Shown here piece by piece: positions 39,561 to 48,084 of a DNA stretch of 64,000 bases. A program made the translations under genes and the position numbers. Every line of letters starts with the position of its first letter. The stretch's first letter is position 1. The notes under the pieces were generated by a model. That model had not been told where the DNA came from, did no database searches, and worked only from the letters and a program-made list of their open reading frames with translations. Location of the stretch: assembly GCA_028722305.1 (NCBI GenBank), contig JAQYHB010000018.1, forward strand, positions 1-64,000, read 5' to 3'. This DNA is from Spirochaetales bacterium (lineage in GTDB: Bacteria > Spirochaetota > Spirochaetia > Sphaerochaetales > Sphaerochaetaceae).

Positions 39561-41898
39561 CGCAAGGCGTTCCTTCCTCATCTGGCTGGGTTTTCACCTG
39601 GTCCTGCTCCTGCTGTTCCTCGCTACGTTGCTCGCCCGGTCCTCGATTGCCGTGACCAACAATCTGTTCGACCTGATCCCCACCTCGGAAGAGATGCGGG
39701 ATGTCGTTGTCGCCGAGCGCGAATTCTCCGACCGCTCCTCGCGTACCGTGCTCTTCTTCGTCATCTCCCCCGATTTCGGGCAGGCCAGGGAAAACGCCCT
39801 GCTTCTGGAGAGCAGGTTGCTGGAAACGGGTTCGTTCCTTGACCTAAGTGCATCCACGGGCTCGATGGTCTCGGTGGCGGAGCTCAATGACGAGCTTTCC
39901 CGGCTGAAGTTCGCGTTGCTGGACGAGGAGACGGAAAAGTCATTGCGCAATGGACGCTACCAGGACGTGGCCGATAGTGCCCTTTCGCTTGTCTATGGTG
40001 CTTTTCCTGTGCAGTCTCTCAGCCAGATCGACAAGGATCCATTCCTGCTTGCCGCGAGGGAGGGCAGGAGCCTTGTCTCCCAGCTTGCCTCCATGGGCGG
40101 CATGAGTCCGAAGGAGGGCGTGCTGGCAAGGGAAGTGGAGGGCTCCTGGTATGTGATGTTGCGGGGAGAGCTGACCGAAAAAGCGGTGGCGATGAACAAC
40201 AAAAGGGATATCGCTTCCGTTTTCCGGAGCTGTGGGGAACTGGAGAAGGAGACGGGAGTGCGGGTGGCCCTCAGCGGTATTCCCTTCCACAGCTGGGAGA
40301 GCTCGATGGGCGCGCAGCGGGAGCTTTTCATCATCACCTCCATCTCTCTCACCCTGGTCCTCTTGCTGTTCGTCTGGCTGTTCCGCAGTCCCTTGGTCAT
40401 CCTCCTGCTTTTTTTGGACATCCTGCTGGCCACCTGCTCGGCCATGGCCTGCGTCTTCTCGGTCTTTGGCGGGATGAACGTGCTGACGCTGGTCTTCGGC
40501 ACCACGCTGATTGGTACCTGCGTGGACTATTCGGTCCACTATGCGCTGCACGCTTGGTGGGACGAGGACGGCATGGATTCCCTTGCCACCCGGAACCGGC
40601 TCTTCAAGGGAATCGGTACCAGCTTCCTTTCCACATTCCTCTGCTATGCCCTGTTGCTGCTCGCCCCCTACCGCCTTCTGAAGGAGGTCGCGCTGTTCTC
40701 GATGGCGGGCCTGGCAAGCTCGTTCTTCACCAGCATGTTCCTGTACCCGGTCCTGTTCAGCCACCGCCGTTTCGCGCGGAAGGGCGTCGATGCCGGATCC
40801 TTTCGGGTGCCTTCTTGCGACCCATCGGCAAGGCGACGCCGGGTCATGGTCGTCGCGGCGGTCCTGCTTGCCGCCCTGTTCGGCCTCCTGTGCGTGCCCA
40901 GGATCCGGGTGCATAACGACCTCGCGAGCCTGTATAGCGTCAGCGACCGCATGAAACGCAACGAGGGCTTGGCCGCCAAAGCCATGCCGTACGCGACCTC
41001 GACCTACACGATTGTCAGCGCCGACAGCGAGGAAGAGCTCCTTTGTCGGGAGGAGGCCTTCGTCTCCGACTTGAGAGACCAGGGAGCTGGCGCGCCGATA
41101 GCGACCAGCATGCTCGTGCCCTCCGCCAGGTTGCAACAGGAACGGCTGTCCTTGGTGCGCGGGCTCTACGAGGCCGAGCTCGACCGGCAGTGCGAGGCGT
41201 TGGGGTGTGACGCCCAGGCAGCGTGGTCTGAGCTGGAAACGCTGGCCAGCGCTCCGGTTACTGTCAATGACGCGCTGTCCCTTCCGGTTGCCCGCCAGCT
41301 TGTCGACCGGCTCTGGATCGGGGAGATCGACGGGAGATATTACAGCGCCGTCATGGTGTTGGACGCCGATCTGGCGAGGGTGGAGGAGATAGCGGGAAAG
41401 CATGCGGGAATCTGGTTCTTCAACACGGCTCGGGACATCTCGCGCCAGCTCGACGTGCTGACTGGGACAATCCTCCGGATCCTGCTCTGTTCGTTCGTCC
41501 TGATGGTGCTGCTGCTCGGATGCGCCTACGGCTTCAGGCGCTCGCTCGGTTACCATCTTTCGCCCTTGGTGATCCTGATGGTGACGGTGGGATGCATGGT
41601 CCTTTTCGAGGGGGCGGTGGACTTCTTCACCGTGGTGGCTTTGGTCCTTTCCGTGGGGCTCGGACTGGACTATGTGGTGTTCATGATGGAGATGAAGGGG
41701 ATGGAGGAACGCAAGCGGTCGGTCAGCTTTGTGGCCGTCGCCTTCTCGTTTGCCACGAGCGCCCTTTCGTTCGGGACTCTGGCCTTCTCATCGTTCCGCC
41801 CGGTGCGCCTGTTCGGTCTGGCCGTTTCGGTCGGTCTCTGCACCGCCTACCTGTTTTCCCTGTTCATGCGAAGAGTGGACGGGCGAAAGGAAGCGTGA
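39532..41898 (+). CDS. MMPL/RND-type exporter (ApeM-like)
   Basis: A 788-residue exporter with two similar halves, each with one N-terminal helix, a large extracytoplasmic domain and a group of five helices, about twelve helices in all. The first helix spans residues 15-36; typical segments are TLIGTCVDYSVHYALHAWW near residue 325 and SVGLGLDYVVFMMEM near residue 710. MMPL proteins extract lipids from the cytoplasmic membrane using proton flow. It starts inside the LolA-like gene and overlaps the oppositely oriented phosphopantetheinyl transferase gene by 35 bases. It probably passes the polyene lipid to the LolA-like carrier. Confidence 0.88.
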   Translation: MTSSPISRCNARRSFLIWLGFHLVLLLLFLATLLARSSIAVTNNLFDLIPTSEEMRDVVVAEREFSDRSSRTVLFFVISPDFGQARENALLLESRLLETGSFLDLSASTGSMVSVAELNDELSRLKFALLDEETEKSLRNGRYQDVADSALSLVYGAFPVQSLSQIDKDPFLLAAREGRSLVSQLASMGGMSPKEGVLAREVEGSWYVMLRGELTEKAVAMNNKRDIASVFRSCGELEKETGVRVALSGIPFHSWESSMGAQRELFIITSISLTLVLLLFVWLFRSPLVILLLFLDILLATCSAMACVFSVFGGMNVLTLVFGTTLIGTCVDYSVHYALHAWWDEDGMDSLATRNRLFKGIGTSFLSTFLCYALLLLAPYRLLKEVALFSMAGLASSFFTSMFLYPVLFSHRRFARKGVDAGSFRVPSCDPSARRRRVMVVAAVLLAALFGLLCVPRIRVHNDLASLYSVSDRMKRNEGLAAKAMPYATSTYTIVSADSEEELLCREEAFVSDLRDQGAGAPIATSMLVPSARLQQERLSLVRGLYEAELDRQCEALGCDAQAAWSELETLASAPVTVNDALSLPVARQLVDRLWIGEIDGRYYSAVMVLDADLARVEEIAGKHAGIWFFNTARDISRQLDVLTGTILRILLCSFVLMVLLLGCAYGFRRSLGYHLSPLVILMVTVGCMVLFEGAVDFFTVVALVLSVGLGLDYVVFMMEMKGMEERKRSVSFVAVAFSFATSALSFGTLAFSSFRPVRLFGLAVSVGLCTAYLFSLFMRRVDGRKEA

Positions 41899-42403
41899 CC
41901 TCGCACCCATAGACGCTGAGCACGAACATGCCTTCCTCTGTCCGGTAGCAGGAGCTCGCAAGCGGAAGCCCCTCCAGCTCCGGGGTGGCAAGCAGCTTGA
42001 GAAGCGGCTTGCCCGTCGCCTTCATCATCGCCTCCATCCGTGTCCAGACATAGCAGAAGCGTAACGGGGTCTCCGCCTTTAGGATCCATTCCGCGCGCCC
42101 AGGGTCGATGAAGCGCTCGGCAAGCTCGTGGTATGACCGCCTTTCGTCCACATGCTGGACGTCGATGCCGAGTCGGGCGCGCTCCGGTCCGACGAGCACG
42201 ACGACCTCGCCCTCCGAGTGGGAGATGGAAAGCGCCGCGGGAATCTGGGGACAGTAGGGCTTGCCCTCCTCCGTATGGCCGATGGAGAGAGCTGAGGGTT
42301 CGGTGGCGCACAGCTTCGCGAACGCCTGCTTGGCAAGCGACTCAGCAAGGATATGCTGTCGCTTTGCCTTTTCCACACGGGAAAGGACTGTGCTGTTTGA
42401 CAT
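41864..42403 (-). CDS. 4'-phosphopantetheinyl transferase
   Basis: A 179-residue Sfp/AcpT-type enzyme that attaches the phosphopantetheine arm to carrier proteins. It shows SISHSEGEVVV near residue 56, GIDVQHVDERRS near residue 78 and the W-x3-E-x3-K motif as WTRMEAMMKATGK near residue 124. It lies on the strand opposite the operon, between exporter and lipoprotein genes, and its end overlaps the exporter gene by 35 bases. The ATG at 42403 has no ribosome site and a TATCAT box 6 bases upstream, so it may be leaderless. A dedicated transferase supports a self-contained pathway. The frame runs further upstream but without homology. Confidence 0.85.
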   Translation of the reverse strand: MSNSTVLSRVEKAKRQHILAESLAKQAFAKLCATEPSALSIGHTEEGKPYCPQIPAALSISHSEGEVVVLVGPERARLGIDVQHVDERRSYHELAERFIDPGRAEWILKAETPLRFCYVWTRMEAMMKATGKPLLKLLATPELEGLPLASSCYRTEEGMFVLSVYGCEVTLPFARPLFA

Positions 42404-42425
42404 GTGCCCATGATACAGGTAGTAT
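42397..42425 (+). promoter_or_regulatory. Internal promoter for the second half of the cluster
   Basis: TTGACA (42397-42402), 17 bases, TAGTAT (42420-42425), upstream of the lipoprotein gene at 42458. The -35 box overlaps the start codon of the divergent phosphopantetheinyl transferase gene, so the two transcripts may interfere. Confidence 0.65.
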
Positions 42426-42457
42426 TCATGTACCTTGTTTGCAGGAGAGGAATTCCC

Positions 42458-43030
42458 GTGAATCATCGTCTGCTTTCGGCCCTCTTGTTCTCCATGATAC
42501 TCCTTCTTGCCGGATGTGTCTCCACTCGGCAGGCGGGCAAGGTCTACGTGACCGATGGCGCGCAGGTCGCGCTGCTGCCCACGAATGACATGGAGGGAAC
42601 GGTGGACGCGATGCATCTGCTTGCCGGCTCCTACAAGGACCGATCCTTTAACCTGAACGCCTATGTGTGTGCCGACAGCGGCATGATTTCGGTGACGGTC
42701 ATGACCACCATGGGGAACACGATTGCCACGCTCTCCTACGAAGGGGAGAGCATCACCAAAGCCACCAGCGCGATCAACGGTGTCCCTTTCCCCGCCGAGT
42801 ATTTCTTCTTTGATTTCCAGTTCTGTTTTTATCGGGCCGACGCCCTGAAGGAACTGTTCGACGCGGCGGGTCTGTCCTTTACGGAAGAAGAGAAAGATGG
42901 AGTGATCCGCCGCACGCTCACCGACGGCTCTAGGGTCGTCGCCACGGTGGACAAAAGCGAGGCCGGCATCTCTTTCTCCAACCAGCTGAGAGGGTATTCC
43001 TATACGATTGTGGTGGTCCCCGATGCCTGA
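42458..43030 (+). CDS. Lipoprotein, DUF3261-like, of the APE-type cluster
   Basis: A 190-residue lipoprotein. It has a short positively charged start, a hydrophobic stretch and the lipobox LLLAGC with Cys near residue 20. The rest is beta-rich (QVALLPTNDMEG, later VPFPAEYFFFDFQF) and resembles the DUF3261 proteins encoded in APE clusters. The start is the GTG at 42458 after AGGAGAGG, because the frame from 42404 would bury the signal peptide. It overlaps the following ketosynthase by 8 bases. It may help to insert the product at the outer membrane (inference). Confidence 0.75.
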   Translation: MNHRLLSALLFSMILLLAGCVSTRQAGKVYVTDGAQVALLPTNDMEGTVDAMHLLAGSYKDRSFNLNAYVCADSGMISVTVMTTMGNTIATLSYEGESITKATSAINGVPFPAEYFFFDFQFCFYRADALKELFDAAGLSFTEEEKDGVIRRTLTDGSRVVATVDKSEAGISFSNQLRGYSYTIVVVPDA

Positions 43031-44180
43031 CCGCATAGCGCTCTCGCACCCCTTTGTCATCACCAACCTTGCCCAGGACCCCCTGGAGCTTTACCACGCT
43101 GTCCTGGCAGGCAAGCCTGCGTTCTCCTCCATGCAGGTGTACGGCAAGTCCTATCTGTTCGCCGACGTGCCCGCGCGCTATGAGGACAAAGCGGAGCGTT
43201 CCTACCACAAGGGCATGTGCAAGGCCTTGGTGGAGGGCTACCTGCCCGTCGTTGCCTCTTTGAGGGAACGCTATGGAAAGGATCGGGTCGCTCTGCTTGT
43301 CGCCACCTGCGACTACCAGAGCGAGTGGTCAACTCCCGCGATGGGGTATTATTTCGCCCATCAGTCCTTCCCGCAAGGCTATACCCTGTATCGGCAGAGT
43401 CCCGCGTGGTCGGTGGATTTCCTGCAGGGCGAGTGGGACCTGGAGGGCATCGGCGAGACGCTTTCCACCGCTTGTTCGACCGGAGCCGGCATGCTGGCCC
43501 GCGCCCGTGACTTGATCGAGGCTGGCTTCGCCGATGCCGTGGTCGCCGTGGGCTATGACCTTGCCTACGATGTCGTCTGTATGGGTTTCGACAGCCTTGG
43601 GGTCTACGCCACCGAGGGGACGAACCCCTCGAGCCTGAACCGGAAAGGGGTGACCCTTGGCACCGGACTTGGAGCCTTGGCGGTCACAGCCGGCCCTCAA
43701 ACGGGTGACTGGGTGTTGCTTGGCGTCGGTGAGTCGAATGATGCCTATCATATCACCGGGCCCGATCCCGAAGGAAATGGGGCGGAAGCATGCATGCGCC
43801 GCGCCCTATCGGACGCCAGCCTTGAGCCGGAGGATATCGGCTACATCAACCTGCACGGGACCGGCACCCATGCCAATGATCTGATGGAGGCGCTTGCCAT
43901 CGACCGGATTTTCGGCTGTAGCGTGCCTGTCAGCTCAACCAAGAGCCTGACGGGGCACACGCTGGGGGCAAGCGGGGCAATCGAGACGATTCTTTGCATG
44001 GAAACTCTTGCCCACGGCATGCTTCCTCCGCATGTCTTTGACGGTGTGCGGGACCCCGCCCTGCCACCTCTCACGTTTGTCGAGCAGGGAAAGCGCTATC
44101 CCCGGCCGCGTGCATGCATGAGCAACTCCTTTGCCTTTGGCGGGAACAACGTTTCGGTAATCGTGGGGGTGGAGGAATGA
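43023..44180 (+). CDS. Beta-ketoacyl-ACP synthase (ApeO-like)
   Basis: A 385-residue ketosynthase. The active-site residues are complete: Cys151 in STACSTGAGM, His in NLHGTGTHANDLME near residue 278, and His in SLTGHTLGASGAIE near residue 312. The family condenses malonyl-ACP with an acyl starter. In the characterised APE system one ketosynthase pairs with a chain-length-factor partner; here that partner is probably the protein at 49803. It overlaps the lipoprotein gene by 8 bases and the dehydratase gene by 4, so all are translated in one chain. Confidence 0.9.
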   Translation: MPDRIALSHPFVITNLAQDPLELYHAVLAGKPAFSSMQVYGKSYLFADVPARYEDKAERSYHKGMCKALVEGYLPVVASLRERYGKDRVALLVATCDYQSEWSTPAMGYYFAHQSFPQGYTLYRQSPAWSVDFLQGEWDLEGIGETLSTACSTGAGMLARARDLIEAGFADAVVAVGYDLAYDVVCMGFDSLGVYATEGTNPSSLNRKGVTLGTGLGALAVTAGPQTGDWVLLGVGESNDAYHITGPDPEGNGAEACMRRALSDASLEPEDIGYINLHGTGTHANDLMEALAIDRIFGCSVPVSSTKSLTGHTLGASGAIETILCMETLAHGMLPPHVFDGVRDPALPPLTFVEQGKRYPRPRACMSNSFAFGGNNVSVIVGVEE

Positions 44181-44644
44181 AGCTGCCGATCATGGGAAAG
44201 GAATCGGTCGCCCTTCTGGTGCCGCACAAGCGGAGCATGCTTCTGCTTGACGGGATCCTTGGCTTTGACCGGGAGAAAGGACAGGTGACGAGCTTGACGG
44301 AGGTCGATCGGCCCAACCTCTTTTTTGACGGGAATCTCAATGGCATTCCCGGGTATGTCTGTTTTGAGCTGATGGCGCAGACAATCAGCGCCTATGACTA
44401 TCTGATGAGCGGAGGCATGGATGGCAAGCCAAAGGTCGGCTTCATCCTAGGGGTCGACAAGCTGAAGGTGCTTCGGCCGGTGATTTCCCAAGGCAGCCGT
44501 ATTGTGACTACCATCAGGCAGGAATGCGCCATCGGAGATGCGATGTTTTCCTTTGTGGGGGAATCGAAGGTCGGGGACGAGACGGTGGCGAACGCGACGC
44601 TGATGGTGTACACCGTCCTGCGTCCGGAAGGGTTCTTGGGGTGA
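44177..44644 (+). CDS. 3-hydroxyacyl-ACP dehydratase, hot-dog fold (ApeP-like)
   Basis: A 155-residue hot-dog protein with LVPHKRSMLLLDGI near residue 12 and YVCFELMAQT near residue 60. The Glu of FELMAQ matches the acidic catalytic residue of FabA/FabZ, but the usual GHF histidine is absent (it reads FDGNL). The ligase-dehydratase fusion at 35161 has GHF instead. The two may thus form one heteromeric dehydratase, as described for ApeI and ApeP. It makes the double bonds during each elongation cycle. Confidence 0.85.
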   Translation: MKLPIMGKESVALLVPHKRSMLLLDGILGFDREKGQVTSLTEVDRPNLFFDGNLNGIPGYVCFELMAQTISAYDYLMSGGMDGKPKVGFILGVDKLKVLRPVISQGSRIVTTIRQECAIGDAMFSFVGESKVGDETVANATLMVYTVLRPEGFLG

Positions 44645-44649
44645 GGAAA

Positions 44650-45372
44650 ATGGAGAAACAGGTTCTTGTGACCGGCAGCAGTGGCGGCATTGGCGGCAGT
44701 ATTGTCCGAGTCCTGGCCAAGGCCGGCTATCGGGTGACCGCGTGCTATCGTGGTCATGAGGAGCGGGTCCTGGCGCTACAGGCCGGGATTCGGGAAGAAG
44801 GGGGCAGCTGCGAGTTGCTTCGTTTCGATATCGCCGACCGGAAGGGGACGGAGGAGGCGCTGAACGGCTGGCTGGAGGACCATGGCGCCCCTTGGGGGGT
44901 CGTCTGCAACGCCGGCATATGCAGGGACAATGTCTTCCCAGCGATGGATGGTGACGACTGGGACCAGGTGCTTCATACCAATTTGGACGGTTTCTACAAT
45001 GTCGTGCACCCGCTCGTCATGCCGATGTGTCGCAAGCGCAAGGGCCGGATTGTCGTGATGAGCTCGATCAGTGGAATTGTCGGCAACCGCGGACAGGTCA
45101 ACTACAGCGCCTCGAAGGCGGGCCTGATAGGCGCCTCGAAGGCTCTGGCTGCCGAGCTGGCGAGCCGCTCGATCACCGTCAACTGCATCGCTCCCGGCAT
45201 CATCGACACCGAGATGCTCAAGGGGCTTCCGATGGAGGAGCTGCTGAAGCTGGTGCCGATGAAACGGCTGGGCAAGCCGGAAGAGGTCGCGGCCTTGGTC
45301 CTGTTTTTGCTTTCCGAGGAGGCTGGCTACATCACCCGGCAGGTGATCAGCGTGAATGGAGGAATGGAATGA
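44650..45372 (+). CDS. 3-oxoacyl-ACP reductase (FabG family, ApeQ-like)
   Basis: A 240-residue short-chain dehydrogenase. The nucleotide-binding motif TGSSGGIGGS is near residue 8, CNAGICRDN near residue 87, the catalytic Ser in VVMSSISGIVGN and the Tyr-Lys pair in YSASKAGLIG near residue 152. It reduces the 3-keto group in each extension cycle. Two starts are possible: GTG 44641 overlapping the dehydratase stop, and ATG 44650, which begins MEKQVLVTG as in FabG proteins; I prefer the latter. Its stop overlaps the next ketosynthase start. Confidence 0.9.
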   Translation: MEKQVLVTGSSGGIGGSIVRVLAKAGYRVTACYRGHEERVLALQAGIREEGGSCELLRFDIADRKGTEEALNGWLEDHGAPWGVVCNAGICRDNVFPAMDGDDWDQVLHTNLDGFYNVVHPLVMPMCRKRKGRIVVMSSISGIVGNRGQVNYSASKAGLIGASKALAAELASRSITVNCIAPGIIDTEMLKGLPMEELLKLVPMKRLGKPEEVAALVLFLLSEEAGYITRQVISVNGGME

Positions 45373-46592
45373 AGCGTACCGTAGTGGTTACCGGCGGTGG
45401 GGTAGTGACCCCTTTGGGGAACGGTCCAGAATCGATTCTGGCAAGCCTTCGCGCTCGAAGGAACTTTGTCGTCAAGGATTCAAGTCTGGAGGAATACCGG
45501 AACCTGCGCTGCCATCTCTGCGCCCCGGTGGCTGAGGAGCTGCCTGAGTATCCCCGCAAGCTGGTGCGGGGCATGGGGCGCGTCGCGCTCCTGGCTCTGA
45601 CCGCCACCGAACGGGCCCTCCGTATGGCTGGCATCGCAGCTGGCGACCCGATGTTGAAGAATGGTCGCGCCGGTATCGCCTATGGCTCCTCGGCGGGGGA
45701 TGTGGATGCCATGATGGACTTCTACGGCCTATTGGTGACCAAGGACTCGAAAAAGATGAATCCTACCACCTACATCAAGGAAATGCCCCAGACCTGCGCG
45801 GCTAACCTTTCGGTCTACTACGGCCTGACCGGACGGCTGATCACCACCAATACCGCCTGTACCAGTGGCAGCCAGTCGATCGGTTATGCCTACGAGACAA
45901 TTGCCTCTGGCAAGCAGGACCTGATGATCGCAGGTGGTTCTGAAGAGCTTTCCCCTGCCGACATCGGGGTCTTCGACTCGATGTTCGCCGCCAGCACGAT
46001 GAACGACGAGCCCTCCCGGACCCCACGCGCCTATGACAAGGATCGCGATGGCCTGGTGATTGGCGAGGGTGCCGGTACCCTGATCCTTGAGGAAAAGGAG
46101 CATGCCCTTGCCCGGGGTGCTCGTATCTATGGGGAGATTGCAGGTTTCGCGACCAATACCGATGGCGTGCATATCACCCATCCGAACAGAGACACCATGG
46201 CGCAGGTGATGCGGCTCGCCATCGAGGATTCAGGCGTGGATCCCGCCGAGATCGGCTACGTGAACACCCATGGCACTGCCACGATTGAGGGTGATATCGC
46301 CGAAAGCAACGCCACGTATGACGTGTTCCAGCGTCCGATTGCCGCAAGCACGATCAAGGGGTATATCGGCCATACCCTCGGCGCCTGTGGCGCCATTGAA
46401 GCCTGGGTGACGTTGCTGATGCTTCATGAGGGATGGTTCGCGCCGAACCTGAACCTGGAGGCGGTAGACCCGCAGTGCGGACCACTTGGCTATATCACGG
46501 GGGACGGGCTCTCGCTGGTGACAGGCTACGCGATGAGTAATAATTTTGCGTTTGGAGGCATCAATACTTCGTTGATTCTGAAGAGGGGTTGA
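45369..46592 (+). CDS. Beta-ketoacyl-ACP synthase II type (ApeR-like)
   Basis: A 407-residue FabF-type ketosynthase. The full active site is present: Cys164 in NTACTSGSQS, His in NTHGTATIEGD near residue 300, and His in KGYIGHTLGACGA near residue 337. It is coupled to the reductase gene by an ATGA overlap. Known APE clusters carry two active ketosynthases, and this is the second. It is longer than the one at 43023 and closer to FabF, so the two probably act at different chain lengths or with different partners (inference). Confidence 0.92.
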   Translation: MKRTVVVTGGGVVTPLGNGPESILASLRARRNFVVKDSSLEEYRNLRCHLCAPVAEELPEYPRKLVRGMGRVALLALTATERALRMAGIAAGDPMLKNGRAGIAYGSSAGDVDAMMDFYGLLVTKDSKKMNPTTYIKEMPQTCAANLSVYYGLTGRLITTNTACTSGSQSIGYAYETIASGKQDLMIAGGSEELSPADIGVFDSMFAASTMNDEPSRTPRAYDKDRDGLVIGEGAGTLILEEKEHALARGARIYGEIAGFATNTDGVHITHPNRDTMAQVMRLAIEDSGVDPAEIGYVNTHGTATIEGDIAESNATYDVFQRPIAASTIKGYIGHTLGACGAIEAWVTLLMLHEGWFAPNLNLEAVDPQCGPLGYITGDGLSLVTGYAMSNNFAFGGINTSLILKRG

Positions 46593-46596
46593 AACG

Positions 46597-48084
46597 ATGA
46601 CGGGATGGAAAGCGAGCGAGGCGGGATTGGCGGAACGGAGGAAGGCGCTGAAAGAGCGCATGGAGGCGCAGAAGAAGGGGCGACATACCGCCTACGAGCG
46701 TCTGGAGATGCTGCTTGATCCCGCATCGTTCCATGAGGTGGGTTCTCTCCGCCGCTCCCACCTTTCCGACACTCCCGCCGGGGACGGAGTGGTGACTGGC
46801 TATGGTACCATCGCAGGCCGGCAAGTCTTTGTCTCCAGTGAGGATTTTTCTGTTTCCGGAGGTTCGGTGGGCGAGGTCCATGCCTCCCGCATCGCCCATA
46901 TCATCGACCTTGCCCTCGAGGCTGGTTGCCCCTATATCGCCCTGAACGAGAGCGGGGGAGCCCGGATCGGCGAGGGCATCGTCGGCCTTTCGGGCTACGG
47001 CGACATCTTCCGGGCAAACGTGCGCGCCAGCGGAAAGATTCCCCAGATTGCCGTGATTCTCGGTTCCTGCGCAGGAGGGGCCTGCTACAGCCCGGCCCTC
47101 TGCGATTTCCTCTTCATGGTCAAGGGTCAGTCGCGCATGTTCCTTACCGGACCCGCCGTGGTCAAGTCGGTGTTGTTCGAGGATGTCTCTCCCGAGCAAC
47201 TTGGCGGCAGCGACCTGCACGGTGGCGAGAGCGGGGTCGCGCATTTCGTCTATGAGGATGAGAAGAGCTGCCTTGAGGGGGTCAGACGCTTGCTTGCCTA
47301 TCTGCCCCAGACGTGGGACCAGGAGGTTCCCCCCGTGCCGGCAAAGTCGCCGCTGCGGGGTTCCCTTGAGGAGATTGTGCCGGACAATGGCAAGAAGGCC
47401 TACGACATGCGCCGGGTGATTGACTGTATTGTCGATGCCAAGAGTTTCTTGGAGGTCCACAAGGATTGGGCGGGCAATGTTCTGACCGGTTTCGCCCGTC
47501 TTGATGGGCGTTCGATCGGCATTGTCGCCAGCCAGAGCATGGTGCTCGGGGGCGCGATCGACGACAGGGCAAGCATGAAGATCGCCCGTTTCGTCCAGAG
47601 TTGCGACTGCTTTGGCATCCCGCTTCTGACCATGGTCGATGTGACGGCCTTTCTTCCGGGTCCCGACATGGAAAGGAAGGGCATTATCCGCCACGGAGCC
47701 AAGGTGCTGTACGCCTACAGTGCCTCCACGATGCCGAAGGTGACGGTAATCCTGCGGAAAGCCTACGGCGGTGCCTATATCGCCTTGGGCAGCAAGTCGA
47801 TTGGAGCCGACCTGGTCTACGCCTGGCCTGGAGCGGAGATTGCGGTCCTTGGTGCGGCTGGAGCCGTACGGATCCTTCACCGCAAGGAGATTGCGGCGGG
47901 CAAGGATGAGGCGGGTTTCATCTCCGCCTACGAGGAGAACTTCTGCAATCCCTACATCGCCGCCGAATATGGGTTCGTCGACGAGGTGATCATGCCGGAT
48001 GAGACGAGGGAAGCGGTCTGCAGGGGCTTTCGCCTGCTTGCAGGCAAGCAGCGTGGGCCCGCGCACGGGAACATGCCGCTCTAG
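46597..48084 (+). CDS. Acyl-CoA carboxyltransferase (biotin-dependent, AccD/PccB type)
   Basis: A 495-residue carboxyltransferase with both halves of the crotonase-like fold: YIALNESGGARIGEG near residue 110, ILGSCAGGACYSPAL near residue 149, KAYGGAYIALGSKS near residue 388. Enzymes of this type transfer CO2 from biotin to acetyl- or propionyl-CoA, or run the reverse reaction in decarboxylases. No biotin carboxylase or carrier gene lies in the window. Sitting 4 bases after the second ketosynthase, it probably supplies malonyl-CoA for the pathway. It is not a standard gene of described APE clusters. Its last 4 bases overlap the convergent fabD gene. Confidence 0.87.
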   Translation: MTGWKASEAGLAERRKALKERMEAQKKGRHTAYERLEMLLDPASFHEVGSLRRSHLSDTPAGDGVVTGYGTIAGRQVFVSSEDFSVSGGSVGEVHASRIAHIIDLALEAGCPYIALNESGGARIGEGIVGLSGYGDIFRANVRASGKIPQIAVILGSCAGGACYSPALCDFLFMVKGQSRMFLTGPAVVKSVLFEDVSPEQLGGSDLHGGESGVAHFVYEDEKSCLEGVRRLLAYLPQTWDQEVPPVPAKSPLRGSLEEIVPDNGKKAYDMRRVIDCIVDAKSFLEVHKDWAGNVLTGFARLDGRSIGIVASQSMVLGGAIDDRASMKIARFVQSCDCFGIPLLTMVDVTAFLPGPDMERKGIIRHGAKVLYAYSASTMPKVTVILRKAYGGAYIALGSKSIGADLVYAWPGAEIAVLGAAGAVRILHRKEIAAGKDEAGFISAYEENFCNPYIAAEYGFVDEVIMPDETREAVCRGFRLLAGKQRGPAHGNMPL

